The notes under the pieces: model-generated
Told to the model about the DNA's origin: nothing
The model's input: only the letters and a program-made list of their open reading frames with translations
Databases searched by the model: none
From: Streptococcus infantarius subsp. infantarius ATCC BAA-102
GTDB lineage: Bacteria; Bacillota; Bacilli; Lactobacillales; Streptococcaceae
Assembly: GCF_000154985.1 (NCBI RefSeq)
Contig: NZ_DS572691.1
Location: 62,001-126,000 of the forward strand
DNA: 64,000 nt
Direction of reading: 5' to 3'
Program-made: the position numbers and the translations under genes
In this document: one piece after another, positions 18,555-27,084 of the stretch
How positions within the stretch are numbered: position 1 is the stretch's first letter
Layout of the letters: every line of letters begins with the position of its first letter

Positions 18555-19504
18555 ATGCTGAAAACTTATTCTTTAACAAAAAATACATTATTAGTTTCGT
18601 CAGAATCAAATATCGAAAATTCCTCTGTTGTTTATGTTTATGGTGACGAACGAGAATATATCGAATCTTATGAACATAAATATGACTTTAACATAGACAA
18701 TATACTAACGTTTGATGATCAAGTTGCATATGACACGATAATCGATCAGAACGATGAAAAAAGTTTGCTTGTAAGTTTTTTGTTTCCCAAGATACATGAA
18801 GGTGGGCATCTAGATAATCTGATGACATCTGTTGTTTTCTTGGTATTTAAAAATAAGTTGATAATTTTTACAAAACAAAAATTAAAATTCATTCCCGAAC
18901 TCTTATCCAATATGGTTTTACGTGATGTCAATCATTTTGTAGAGGAAGTACTTTTAAAGATCATGCAAAAAGATTTCCATGTGATGCTTGACGACCTTCG
19001 TGGAGTCAAGGAAAAAATTGATGATTTAGACTCAAAAATATCAACGTCCGGTTCACTCAGACCAACGTTTGGTGATTTATTAACTCTTCAAAAATACATG
19101 ATAGCTTTGTCAACAACTTATAAAGCTAACCATAAAGCGCTTGATTTCATTAAAAAAATTTCACAACTATTGACGATATTGATTTTAGTACTAAAAAAAT
19201 AATTGATGAGTTATATGATACAAGTGATACAATGGATAGAATCATTTTAGGTTACAGCCAATATTTGGATAATTTGGAAAATATGATAAACAATATGATT
19301 TCGTATCAGCTAAACATGATTATGAAAACCCTAACCGAGATATCAATTGTTTTGACTATTCCAGCAATGATTTTTGGTTTTTGGGGAATCAATGTCCATG
19401 TCCCGTTTGAAAAGTCTTCTTATGGTGTTTTAGCCGTATTGATTATCTCTGCTATACTAAGTCTAATTTGCTGGTTTTTGCTGAGACGCAAAACATATTT
19501 GTAA
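18555..19504 (+). pseudogene. CorA-like magnesium transporter, frameshifted in an A-run
   Basis: Frame 1 (18555-19202) gives the soluble CorA-type N-domain with a long helix (DLRGVKEKIDDLDSKI). Frame 2 (to 19504) gives the last helix and two membrane segments with GFWGINVHVPFE, at the place of the CorA GMN motif. Shifting frame in the A7 run near 19150 joins them without loss (…DFSTKKIIDELYDTSDTMDRIIL). The ribosome site GGAGG is intact. It is a second CorA-type gene beside the intact one at 53609. Confidence 0.72.
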
Positions 19505-19589
19505 AGTATTTGTGATACCCCAGTATGATTTAAAGCAGAATTTCTTTGTTGGCTTATTAAAAGGCTGATTCCTTTCAATAATTGAATAG

Positions 19590-20032
19590 CTTCAGCGGCT
19601 ACCTTCACAGTATGAGAGTTAGAATATTCAAAGGGCGCTGATGTCAAGATTATGGACAGTATCATCAGCTTTTGAAGCAACATCATGAAGATCAGCCATT
19701 GATTATTGTTGCTGGTGGAATTGGCATTACACCGTTTATATCTATTGCTCAAATGGCAGTGGAAAGACAACAAACAGTGACGTTTCTTTACTCAACTAAA
19801 CACGAAAAGGATGCTATTTATTTAGATGAATTGACGAAGTTTAATCAAAGCGATATTTATTTCAAACATCAAGTAGGGCGGTTTTCTGATACACAAATTG
19901 TGGACATAATGTAAAAAAATGGTATCTATTTGCTAGCTGGTCCGCATGCCATGACCAAATATTGGCGAAATTTTTTTGAAAAATAGAGGCGTGGTGGATA
20001 GCAGTATTTATTTTGAACCCTTTGAGTGGTAA
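19590..20032 (+). pseudogene. Remnant of a ferric-reductase-like FAD/NAD-binding oxidoreductase
   Basis: QPLIIVAGGIGITPFISIAQMA is the NAD-binding motif of the ferredoxin-NADP reductase fold. After a stop at 19914, the same product resumes as GIYLLAGPHAMTKYWRNFFE, and in a third frame ends GVVDSSIYFEPFEW at 20032. The 5' two-thirds, including the heme membrane part, is missing. At least three lesions make it a clear relic. Confidence 0.65.
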
Positions 20033-20127
20033 GCCGATAAGCTATTAGCAGCTATTAATGTAAAGGAAAGCACATTATGTTAACTCGAAATTACTAACAA
20101 TTCTAATGTTAGAAAGGTAGACAAAAA

Positions 20128-20469
20128 ATGAGGCTATGGCACGAATCGTTAATTACAAAATTACCACGTCAACAATTGCTTGGACAACATAGAGAGTGCT
20201 GTGCACTTCGTGGCGGCGGGTGGGGGAAAAGGCACGCAACAGTGGATTATGTCTTTATTTACTCTCCATATAAATTGTTTAGATACCACAAATTAGTTAT
20301 GACGGAGATGTTAAATCGCGGATACAAACCGAATGAAAATTGGCTAAATCCTTTGTATCGTGGAAATAATATGATTCCTTATAAGTCCCTGCCTATTGAA
20401 GTATCAACTTATCCTATTTATCCTGAACACGACCATAATTATTTAATTGAATGTATTGAAATAAAATAA
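20128..20469 (+). CDS. TIGR02328-family (pyrimidine-dimer glycosylase-like) protein
   Basis: A 113-residue protein, MRLWHESLITKLPRQQLLGQHRECCALRGGGWGK at its start and WLNPLYRG in the middle, matching the TIGR02328 group annotated as pyrimidine dimer DNA glycosylase/endonuclease V-like. AGAAAGG lies about 10 bases upstream. The conserved N-terminal basic and aromatic residues are intact. Function is inferred from family only. It is the only apparently whole gene in the decayed 17.8-20.5 kb stretch. Confidence 0.65.
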   Translation: MRLWHESLITKLPRQQLLGQHRECCALRGGGWGKRHATVDYVFIYSPYKLFRYHKLVMTEMLNRGYKPNENWLNPLYRGNNMIPYKSLPIEVSTYPIYPEHDHNYLIECIEIK

Positions 20470-20880
20470 AAACATCATTCGTTGTGGGGTTACACACGAA
20501 CAATTGCACAAGACTTATAAGAGATATTTTCTAAGTATAAGTTTAATTTTGGATAAAAGAGTTATAAATAGAGTGAAAATAATTAGTAATAGACAAGTTG
20601 TCTTTGGAAAATAATCTTGACATCAGCGCCGTCCACATAAAAAGTATTTATCTAAAATCAACTTTAATACTATTAACAATGAAAAGGAATATTTATAATT
20701 ATCTGGTTATGTACTAGTTACCAGACTAGGTTGTCGCTACATTTGAATTTGAAAAAGGTCTATAATTACATAATAACCCCTCAAAAAGACTATTAAAGAA
20801 GCCCATGTTATCCAGTTACCAGGTAATGGGGGTTGTTTTTTTATAAAATGATATAATACTCCCTAGATAGGAGAAAACGT
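20470..20880. other. 410-base gene-free stretch
   Basis: No coding frame. It holds a weak hairpin CGTTGTG/CACACG near 20480-20503, dyads around TTACCAGGTAA and CTAGTTACCAGACTAG (20710-20830), and a terminator-like CCCAT/ATGGG stem followed by a T-run at about 20802-20842. Confidence 0.5.
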
Positions 20881-21096
20881 ATGTCTAGACAAAAAAGGTC
20901 GAGTAGACATTCTAAGAAAAGAAAGCTTGTCTCTTGTTTTTTTGGTTTACATGGGAGTGTTTGTACTTTTTTTAAAAGGGTAGAAATACTGGAAAAAGAT
21001 TGTAGAGGTATTAAAAAAAAGAAAATGTGGCAGTTCTTGATATCGAGCATGGCTATTCTATATTTTCAACAAAAGAAGAAGCTTAAGCAGAGTTGA
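20881..21096 (+). pseudogene. Small basic ORF, probably a decayed membrane protein
   Basis: A good AGGAG site precedes ATG 20881. The product starts MSRQKRSSRHSKKRK, then turns unusual. Reading other frames gives a membrane-like LVYMGVFVLFLKG and a tail NVAVLDIEHGYSIFSTKEEA that look more protein-like. I do not recognise the family. Two frameshifts in T- or A-runs would explain it. Confidence 0.35.
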
Positions 21097-21116
21097 TCTA
21101 CTGCTTAAGCTTTTTT
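21079..21116. terminator. Bidirectional terminator
   Basis: Perfect stem AAGCTTAAGCAG/CTGCTTAAGCTT followed by T6; it overlaps the end of the GNAT gene on the other strand. Confidence 0.9.
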
Positions 21117-21557
21117 ACTTATTAAGGATTTTTCAACCGTAATGTGTTGGATACCAGCTTCTTCGAAGATTTGGCCGACTTCTTGATAGCCATTATTGAG
21201 ATAGAACTTAAGTGCCCTTAGTTGAGCATGGAGAGAAATAGATTTGAAGCCCTGCTCTTGAGCGAAATCTTCAGCCTCTTTTAGGAGGATGCTACCCAGA
21301 CCTTGACCTTGGTAGTTATCGAGCACGGCCATGCGTTGGAGTGTAACTTGTGTCAAGTCTATGTTAGGAAGTAGTCGTACGGTTGCTGTAGCCTGGCCCT
21401 TGTCATCATAGAGGACAAAGTGAATGCAGTAGGCTTCATTGGCATCAATATCGACGGAGCGAGGAACTCCTTGGACCTTAACGAAAACGGTGTTTCGAAT
21501 AGCCACAGCATCTAGATAAGTCTCTGAAAGTGTATCTCTTGTATGTTTGATAATCAT
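21105..21557 (-). CDS. GNAT-family N-acetyltransferase
   Basis: A 150-residue acetyltransferase. The acetyl-CoA loop is seen in VLDNYQGQGLGSILL, preceded by VTLQRMAV; the C-terminus has ALKFYLNNGYQEVG. The start at 21557 (MIIKHTRDTLSE) fits the family; an upstream ATG at 21593 would add 12 residues, and neither has a good ribosome site. It resembles the ElaA/YjcF branch; the substrate is unknown. It lies directly downstream of the broken carbonic anhydrase gene. Confidence 0.75.
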   Translation of the reverse strand: MIIKHTRDTLSETYLDAVAIRNTVFVKVQGVPRSVDIDANEAYCIHFVLYDDKGQATATVRLLPNIDLTQVTLQRMAVLDNYQGQGLGSILLKEAEDFAQEQGFKSISLHAQLRALKFYLNNGYQEVGQIFEEAGIQHITVEKSLISKKA

Positions 21558-21607
21558 AGGAATAGTGTAGCAAAGATTATAGTCTATCATCAAGTTTTTG
21601 ATAGGTT

Positions 21608-22390
21608 TTATGCTTTAATTTTTCGGCTGTTTGCATCTTGGATAGGACGGTTATTTTCAAATCCAAGAGTTTGGGAGAATTTTTCCACCTGTTCCTTACT
21701 GACAGTTTCTTGGCTTTTGAAGACAATCCAGTTAACACCTTCAGTACAAGGTGGTGTTGTCAATGAGCCTTCAAAGTTGTAATAGTCCTTGTTTTCAGGA
21801 TAGAAATCATCAAGTGAGATAGCCTGAGATAAATCCGTTTCAGTATTGGCGGCTTGAGGCATTTTATCCCAGGTTAATTGCAAGGCTTGGCTTTTATCTC
21901 CATAGTTATAGAGAACTGAGACAACTGTGATTTTTCCATTATCCGTCTTGTAGACGAAATGCCCTTCGAGAGGATAGGTTTTGCCATCTATTTCATTCTC
22001 AGCTGGTGCGTGAAAATGGAATTGTTGCAACTTGTAAACTTCCTTACCAATTGTTAGGGTATTCTTTGGATTTTTAAAGCTGACTTCAATGGTGTGACCA
22101 TTGTTCTTAACATGGGCTTCTGATTCTTGATTATTAAGGTTTAGTTCTGGAAGATCAACGTCCTCAGCTCCTGTGATATTAATGGGAGATTGTTCCTTAC
22201 CCGTCTTGCTGAGTTCACAATCTTTAGAAAGGTCACCCCAATGTTCAGGACCAGTTATACCCGTATAGCCCCATTGGACCTCTTAAGACTTAGAGGTTTT
22301 ACTTTTAGTTTCAGACTGGAAGGCTACGAGTAGGATGGTAGCTGCTATAAGAGACAATAATCCAATTAGCTTAAAACTTTTCTTATTCAT
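21608..22390 (-). pseudogene. Alpha-class carbonic anhydrase interrupted by one stop codon
   Basis: From ATG 22390 (GGGAGA upstream) a signal-peptide-like start is followed after 35 codons by TAA (22285-22283). The same frame then reads EVQWGYTGITGPEHWGDL and continues unbroken to 21608. It retains all three zinc histidines (QFHFHAPAEN and LEGHFVY) and SLTTPPCTEGV. The pre-protein would be 260 codons, normal for secreted alpha carbonic anhydrases. LLVAFQS stands where a lipobox Cys would be expected. Either the gene is inactive or a leaderless form is made from a later start. Confidence 0.82.
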
Positions 22391-22620
22391 CTTTTCTCCC
22401 TATAGGCTGTTATTTTTGTCATGACTGCTAGTTGACCTGTTATTTGTAAACTAGCAGTCAGACGGTGACAGGGTGTTATTTCTCTAAGGTACTTCTGAAA
22501 GTGAAGTGTTTGGAGAAACCGAACAGAAACACCTTTATTTTATAGATAATATGAAAGATAGTCGAATATAAATTATAGTTTATTTAGAAAATTATAATGA
22601 AAAGCAAGTGTTTTACAAAA

Positions 22621-22649
22621 AGAAAAGAACTCGCTATTGCGAGCTCTTT
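22621..22649 (-). terminator. Terminator of pflB
   Basis: Stem AGAGCTCGC/GCGAGTTCT (minus strand) followed by a T-rich run. Confidence 0.8.
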
Positions 22650-22656
22650 ATTCATT

Positions 22657-24966
22657 TTATCCCAAAGCATCATCCATTGAAAGAACTTCGTGGAAGACAC
22701 GTTGTGTCAATTCAGTTTTTTGTTCTGGAGTGAGGTATTTAGTGTTTACACAGTATCCAGAGATACGAACGATAACATCTTCACCATTCATAATCTTGTC
22801 ATAAACATCTTTAAGGTCCATGACGTTCAAGTTAACGTGTTGTCCACCGTTTTCGAAGTAACCATCAAGGATAGTTACCAAGTTATCAACTTGTTCATCA
22901 AATGTCTTACCAAGAGCGCGTGGAGAAACTTGAGTTGTAAGTGAGATACCATCTGCAGCATATGAGAAGTCAAGGCTTGCAAGAGAGTTCAAGTTTTGTA
23001 ACCAACCACCACGAGCTTTGTTAGATGGGTTGGCACCTGGTGAGAAGAATTCAAGTTTAGAAAGGTTTACGGTACCATCTTCGTTGAGGTAAACACCTTT
23101 GTGAACTGGAGAGTTACCAGTTTGTTTAGAGTAAGCAACGTTTGAAGTGATTGTAAGAAGTGAAACTGTAGCTTCTGCATCTTTGTAGAGTTTGTGGCTA
23201 CGAAGACGAGTAGTGTAAGCCTCTACCAACCATTCGGCAAGTTCGTTAGAACGAGGGTCATCTTCACCCCAACGAGGGAAGTCACCAGTTGTTTCGTAGT
23301 CGTAGATGTAACCATCTTCGTCACGGATTGGTTTAACGGTAGCATATTTGATTGCTGACAAAGTATCAACGGTATTAGCGAAACCACAGATACCGAATCC
23401 CATGTTGGCACGTTGTTTAGTTGGCAAGAATGCCATTTGAACAGCTTCGTAGTTGTATTTATCAGTCATGTAGTGAATGATGTTAAGAGCATCTACGTAA
23501 GTTGAAGTCAACCAATCAAGAGATTTTTCAAAGTTAGCTTTAACAGTTTCGAAATCAAGGATTTCGTCACGAACTGGTTCGATGTCAAATACTTTGTAGT
23601 CTTTGTGAACATCATCGTAACCACCGTTTAAACCAGTAAGAAGAGCTTTAAGGACGTTTACACGAGCACCAAAGTATTGGATGTTGTGACGTTGTTCTTC
23701 GTTTTCTGGGTCAAGTGGTGATACACAACATGAGATACATGACATTTCACCATAACCGTCTTTAGCCATTGTTGTTACACCTTCGTATTGGATTGAAGAG
23801 TGTTTGTGTGACATTTTCATACAGTAGCGACGGAATGAATATGGCAATTTATCAGTCCAAAGAACTGTCAAGTTTGGTTCTGGAGCGTTACCGATGTTGT
23901 CAAGTGTGTGCAAGAAACGGTAGTCCATTTTAGTAACACGGTGACGACCGTCAGCACCCATACCAGCCATAGACGTAGTGATGAATGTTGGGTCACCAGA
24001 GTAAAGTTCGTCGTAAGCTTTAGTACGAGCAAATTTTACAGTACGAAGTTTCAAGACAAAGTCATCAACAAATTCTTGGATTTCTGATTCTGTGAAAGTA
24101 CCACGAGCAAGGTCACGTTCAGCAAAGATATCAAGAACGATTGGCACACGTCCAAGAGAAGTAGCAGCACCGTTGATAACACGACATACGGCCATGAAGG
24201 CGATGTTTACCCATTGGATAGCTTCTTTAACGTTCATGGCTGGTTTACGGACATCAACACCGTAAAGATCACCAAGTTTAACAACTTCACCAAGAGCTTG
24301 GTATTGCATGTTAACTTCTTCGCGCAGACGAATAGATTCTTCGTCGATTTCAGTGATAGCGTTCCAGTCGTTAACTTTTTCTTGCATCAAGTAGTCTGCA
24401 CCATAAAGAGCAAGACGAGCATAAACACCGATGATACGTCCACGTGAGTAAGCATCTGGAAGACCAGTTACTGTGTGAGCGTGACGGGCACGGCGGATAT
24501 TAGATGTATAAGCGCGGAAAATTCCGTCATTTACTGTAGTAGTGTATTTTGTGAAAATTTCATGAACAGCAGGATCTGGTTCATAACCATGTTCTTTAAG
24601 TGCTGTTTCTGCCATACGGATACCACCTTTTGGCATGAAATTCAATTTGAACAACTCATCATTTTGAATACCGTAGATTAATTCATCGTCTTTTGAAATA
24701 TAGCCGGCAGGAATATCTGCGATTGATGTTGGACGAGTGTCCATTGGGAAACGAGTTGCTTCGTATTTAGCTTTAGTGTCTTCAATGATTTTCTTGATTT
24801 TAAGAGAGCGTTCAGTAGCTGGTGCTAAGAAGCTTTCATCACCATCATATGGTGTGTAGTTAGCTTGAACGAAGCGAGAAACGCTGGCTTTTTCTTTCCA
24901 GTCAGTACCTTTAAAGCCTTCCCAGGCTTTTTCAAAAACATCTGCATTTGTTTTAACAGTCGCCAT
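22657..24966 (-). CDS. pflB: Pyruvate formate-lyase PflB
   Basis: A 769-residue glycyl-radical enzyme converting pyruvate and CoA to acetyl-CoA and formate in anaerobic mixed-acid fermentation. The active-site pair is [10 protein letters not shown] and the glycyl radical site is [13 protein letters not shown] near the C-terminus. Length is normal. The activating enzyme is not in the window. Strong codon bias suggests high expression. A cre-like site and an inverted repeat lie upstream. Confidence 0.96.
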   Translation of the reverse strand: MATVKTNADVFEKAWEGFKGTDWKEKASVSRFVQANYTPYDGDESFLAPATERSLKIKKIIEDTKAKYEATRFPMDTRPTSIADIPAGYISKDDELIYGIQNDELFKLNFMPKGGIRMAETALKEHGYEPDPAVHEIFTKYTTTVNDGIFRAYTSNIRRARHAHTVTGLPDAYSRGRIIGVYARLALYGADYLMQEKVNDWNAITEIDEESIRLREEVNMQYQALGEVVKLGDLYGVDVRKPAMNVKEAIQWVNIAFMAVCRVINGAATSLGRVPIVLDIFAERDLARGTFTESEIQEFVDDFVLKLRTVKFARTKAYDELYSGDPTFITTSMAGMGADGRHRVTKMDYRFLHTLDNIGNAPEPNLTVLWTDKLPYSFRRYCMKMSHKHSSIQYEGVTTMAKDGYGEMSCISCCVSPLDPENEEQRHNIQYFGARVNVLKALLTGLNGGYDDVHKDYKVFDIEPVRDEILDFETVKANFEKSLDWLTSTYVDALNIIHYMTDKYNYEAVQMAFLPTKQRANMGFGICGFANTVDTLSAIKYATVKPIRDEDGYIYDYETTGDFPRWGEDDPRSNELAEWLVEAYTTRLRSHKLYKDAEATVSLLTITSNVAYSKQTGNSPVHKGVYLNEDGTVNLSKLEFFSPGANPSNKARGGWLQNLNSLASLDFSYAADGISLTTQVSPRALGKTFDEQVDNLVTILDGYFENGGQHVNLNVMDLKDVYDKIMNGEDVIVRISGYCVNTKYLTPEQKTELTQRVFHEVLSMDDALG

Positions 24967-25034
24967 AATGAGATTTCTCCTTAAATTCTAGTAACAAGTC
25001 ATCTATTACATTTACAAGTATAAGTTTAGCACAA

Positions 25035-25069
25035 AGGAAGCGTTTTCCCAATCGAAAAAATTGGGAAAA
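25035..25069 (-). promoter_or_regulatory. cre-like site and 10-base inverted repeat upstream of pflB
   Basis: AGGAAGCGTTTTCCC (25035-25049) matches the CcpA cre consensus on the minus strand except at two end positions. It overlaps a perfect inverted repeat TTTTCCCAAT/ATTGGGAAAA (25043-25052 with 25060-25069). Catabolite control of pflB is plausible from known streptococcal regulation. Confidence 0.5.
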
Positions 25070-25130
25070 CAAGAATCTTTTATAGTACAGTTTCATAAAA
25101 TCGGGTAGCTGTACTAGAAATTTGTAAGTT

Positions 25131-25160
25131 TTGCTTGAAAGCAATGAAAATTGTTATAAT
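25131..25160 (+). promoter_or_regulatory. dinB promoter
   Basis: TTGCTT (25131-25136), an 18-base spacer, then TATAAT (25155-25160). No obvious SOS operator is seen. Confidence 0.6.
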
Positions 25161-25181
25161 AGAGTTAGAAAGGACTGGATG

Positions 25182-26273
25182 ATGCTTATTTTTCCATTAA
25201 TTAATGACACTTCTCGAAAAATTATTCACATTGACATGGATGCCTTTTTTGCATCAGTGGAAGAAAGAGATAATCCAGACCTCAAAGGGAAGCCTGTGAT
25301 TATCGGTTCTGATCCGCGTAAGACAGGTGGACGAGGCGTCGTATCGACATGTAACTATGAAGCCAGAAAATTCGGCGTTCATTCTGCCATGTCTTCAAAA
25401 GAAGCTTACGAGCGTTGTCCACAGGCTATTTTTATTTCTGGAAATTATCAGAAATACCGAGAAATCGGAATGCAAATTCGTGAGATTCTCAGACGTTACA
25501 CAGATCTTGTTGAGCCCATGTCGATTGATGAGGCTTACTTGGATGTGACTGAAAATAAGCGTGGCACCAAGTCAGCGATTAAAATCGCTAAAATGATTCA
25601 ATATGATATTTGGCAAGAAGTTCGCTTGACTTGTTCAGCCGGTGTCTCTTATAACAAATTTCTAGCTAAACTAGCTTCGGATTATGATAAACCGAAAGGT
25701 TTAACCTTAGTATTGCCAGAAGATGCGCAGGATTTCTTGAAAAAATTACCAATTGAAAAGTTTCATGGTGTTGGTAAAAAATCAGTTGAAAAACTACATC
25801 AAATGGGTGTTTTTACGGGGGCGGATTTATTAGAAATACCAGAGATGACCTTGATTGATCATTTCGGGCGCTTTGGTTATGATTTGTACCGTAAAGCGCG
25901 AGGTATTTCAAATTCACCAGTCAGACCCAATCGTATTCGAAAATCTATTGGGAGTGAACGGACCTACAGTAAATTACTGTACAAGGATGCTGATATTAAG
26001 TCGGAGATTTCAAAAAATACACGTCGAGTTGTGGACAGCTTAATGCGAAATAATAAAGTTGGTCGCATTGTTGTTTTGAAGGTTCGATACGCGGATTTTT
26101 CGACTTTAACCAAGCGTAAAACACTAGATGAAGTCACCAATGATTTTGAGGTGATTGACCAATCTGCTCATGCGATATTTGACAGCTTAGAAGAATCAAA
26201 ATCTGGTGTGCGTCTTCTGGGGGTTACTATCACGGGATTAGAAGATAATATTCGTCCATTAAATCTCTTTTAA
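25182..26273 (+). CDS. dinB: DNA polymerase IV DinB
   Basis: A 363-residue Y-family translesion polymerase. The catalytic motifs are [12 protein letters not shown] near the N-terminus and [13 protein letters not shown]; the helix-hairpin-helix lies around [15 protein letters not shown] 25182 sits 8 bases from AAGGA; an adjacent ATG at 25179 is possible. A C-terminal little-finger domain is present. Divergent from pflB. Confidence 0.93.
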   Translation: MLIFPLINDTSRKIIHIDMDAFFASVEERDNPDLKGKPVIIGSDPRKTGGRGVVSTCNYEARKFGVHSAMSSKEAYERCPQAIFISGNYQKYREIGMQIREILRRYTDLVEPMSIDEAYLDVTENKRGTKSAIKIAKMIQYDIWQEVRLTCSAGVSYNKFLAKLASDYDKPKGLTLVLPEDAQDFLKKLPIEKFHGVGKKSVEKLHQMGVFTGADLLEIPEMTLIDHFGRFGYDLYRKARGISNSPVRPNRIRKSIGSERTYSKLLYKDADIKSEISKNTRRVVDSLMRNNKVGRIVVLKVRYADFSTLTKRKTLDEVTNDFEVIDQSAHAIFDSLEESKSGVRLLGVTITGLEDNIRPLNLF

Positions 26274-26279
26274 AAATTA

Positions 26280-26316
26280 AAATACCGTCTTAGCTCAAGT
26301 TCTGAGACGGTATTTG
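26280..26316. terminator. Bidirectional terminator
   Basis: Stem AATACCGTCT/AGACGGTATT lies between the convergent dinB and membrane-protein genes. Confidence 0.8.
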
Positions 26317-26328
26317 ATTTCTTAAAAG

Positions 26329-26829
26329 TTATTGATTAACACTTTCAGAATCAGTCTCATCGTCTTCTTTGTCTAATAGCTGTGCTGCTTTGTTGTACAC
26401 ATAAGCATAAAGCCCCAAAAAGACAAGTGGCAAAACGATATTGAATGGTGAAAGTGGAATATTAAGATATACACTCAAGGCAAAGCTTGCAAGATTGTAA
26501 ACAACAGTATAAATCAAGGCAATGCGGTAAGGTGATAAACTTGGAGCATTGTCTTTGATTTTTAATAAGTTTTTGAATGCTAAAACAGCTACAATGATGT
26601 TAATAACAAGAGCAATAACTGCAATGATAACAATGCCAACATTGGTAGAAGCTTCAAGAATTCGGAATTTCTCAGCATCAAGTTGTTCTTTAAACTTATC
26701 AAGGTTATTAACGACGATATAATGGCTAATAACACTCCAAACTTTGCTTAGCGCAGCAAGAACATTTACCCAAGCGATAAAAAGCGTCCAAGAACGCAAA
26801 GATTGACGAATTTTTTCATAAGAAACCAT
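26329..26829 (-). CDS. Four-helix membrane protein of unknown function
   Basis: 166 residues with about four transmembrane segments (around 15-35, 62-85, 102-122 and 125-145) and an acidic C-terminus (LLDKEDDETDSES). A good AGGAGG-type site lies upstream. I do not recognise a domain. It is transcribed alone. Confidence 0.75.
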   Translation of the reverse strand: MVSYEKIRQSLRSWTLFIAWVNVLAALSKVWSVISHYIVVNNLDKFKEQLDAEKFRILEASTNVGIVIIAVIALVINIIVAVLAFKNLLKIKDNAPSLSPYRIALIYTVVYNLASFALSVYLNIPLSPFNIVLPLVFLGLYAYVYNKAAQLLDKEDDETDSESVNQ

Positions 26830-27041
26830 TTCAAACCTCCTAAAAACAATGGTAATCCTATTATGATAGTACAGATATTATAACACAATTTCCTTATATG
26901 TAAACACTTTTCTGTCAAGAGATGTTATATCAAGAAACCCTTTAGTTTCAAGGATTAAATCGTTTTAAGCCTCTAAATGTTTTAAGTGTAAAGCTATTCT
27001 ATCATCTGAAAATTCATATTTATACAAAATAAATGCATAAG

Positions 27042-27080
27042 AAAAACTAGGAATTTAGTGCTAAATTAACCTAGTTTTTT
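27042..27080. terminator. Terminator of recD2
   Basis: Stem AAAAACTAGG/CCTAGTTTTT with an inner TTTAG/CTAAA stem; T-runs lie on both strands. Confidence 0.75.
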
Positions 27081-27084
27081 ATTA

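Noticed and set aside
19505-19660. Possible transposase remnant on the minus strand (VAAEAIQLLKGI...)
   Set aside because: No DDE motif, terminal repeats or recognisable family; it overlaps the reductase relic.
22690-24681. Small frames opposite pflB
   Set aside because: They are shadows of the strongly biased pflB codons, without ribosome sites.
26960-26995. Two TTTTAAG copies resembling a CiaR operator
   Set aside because: The spacing is 11 bases instead of the required 5, and no promoter or gene is correctly placed.
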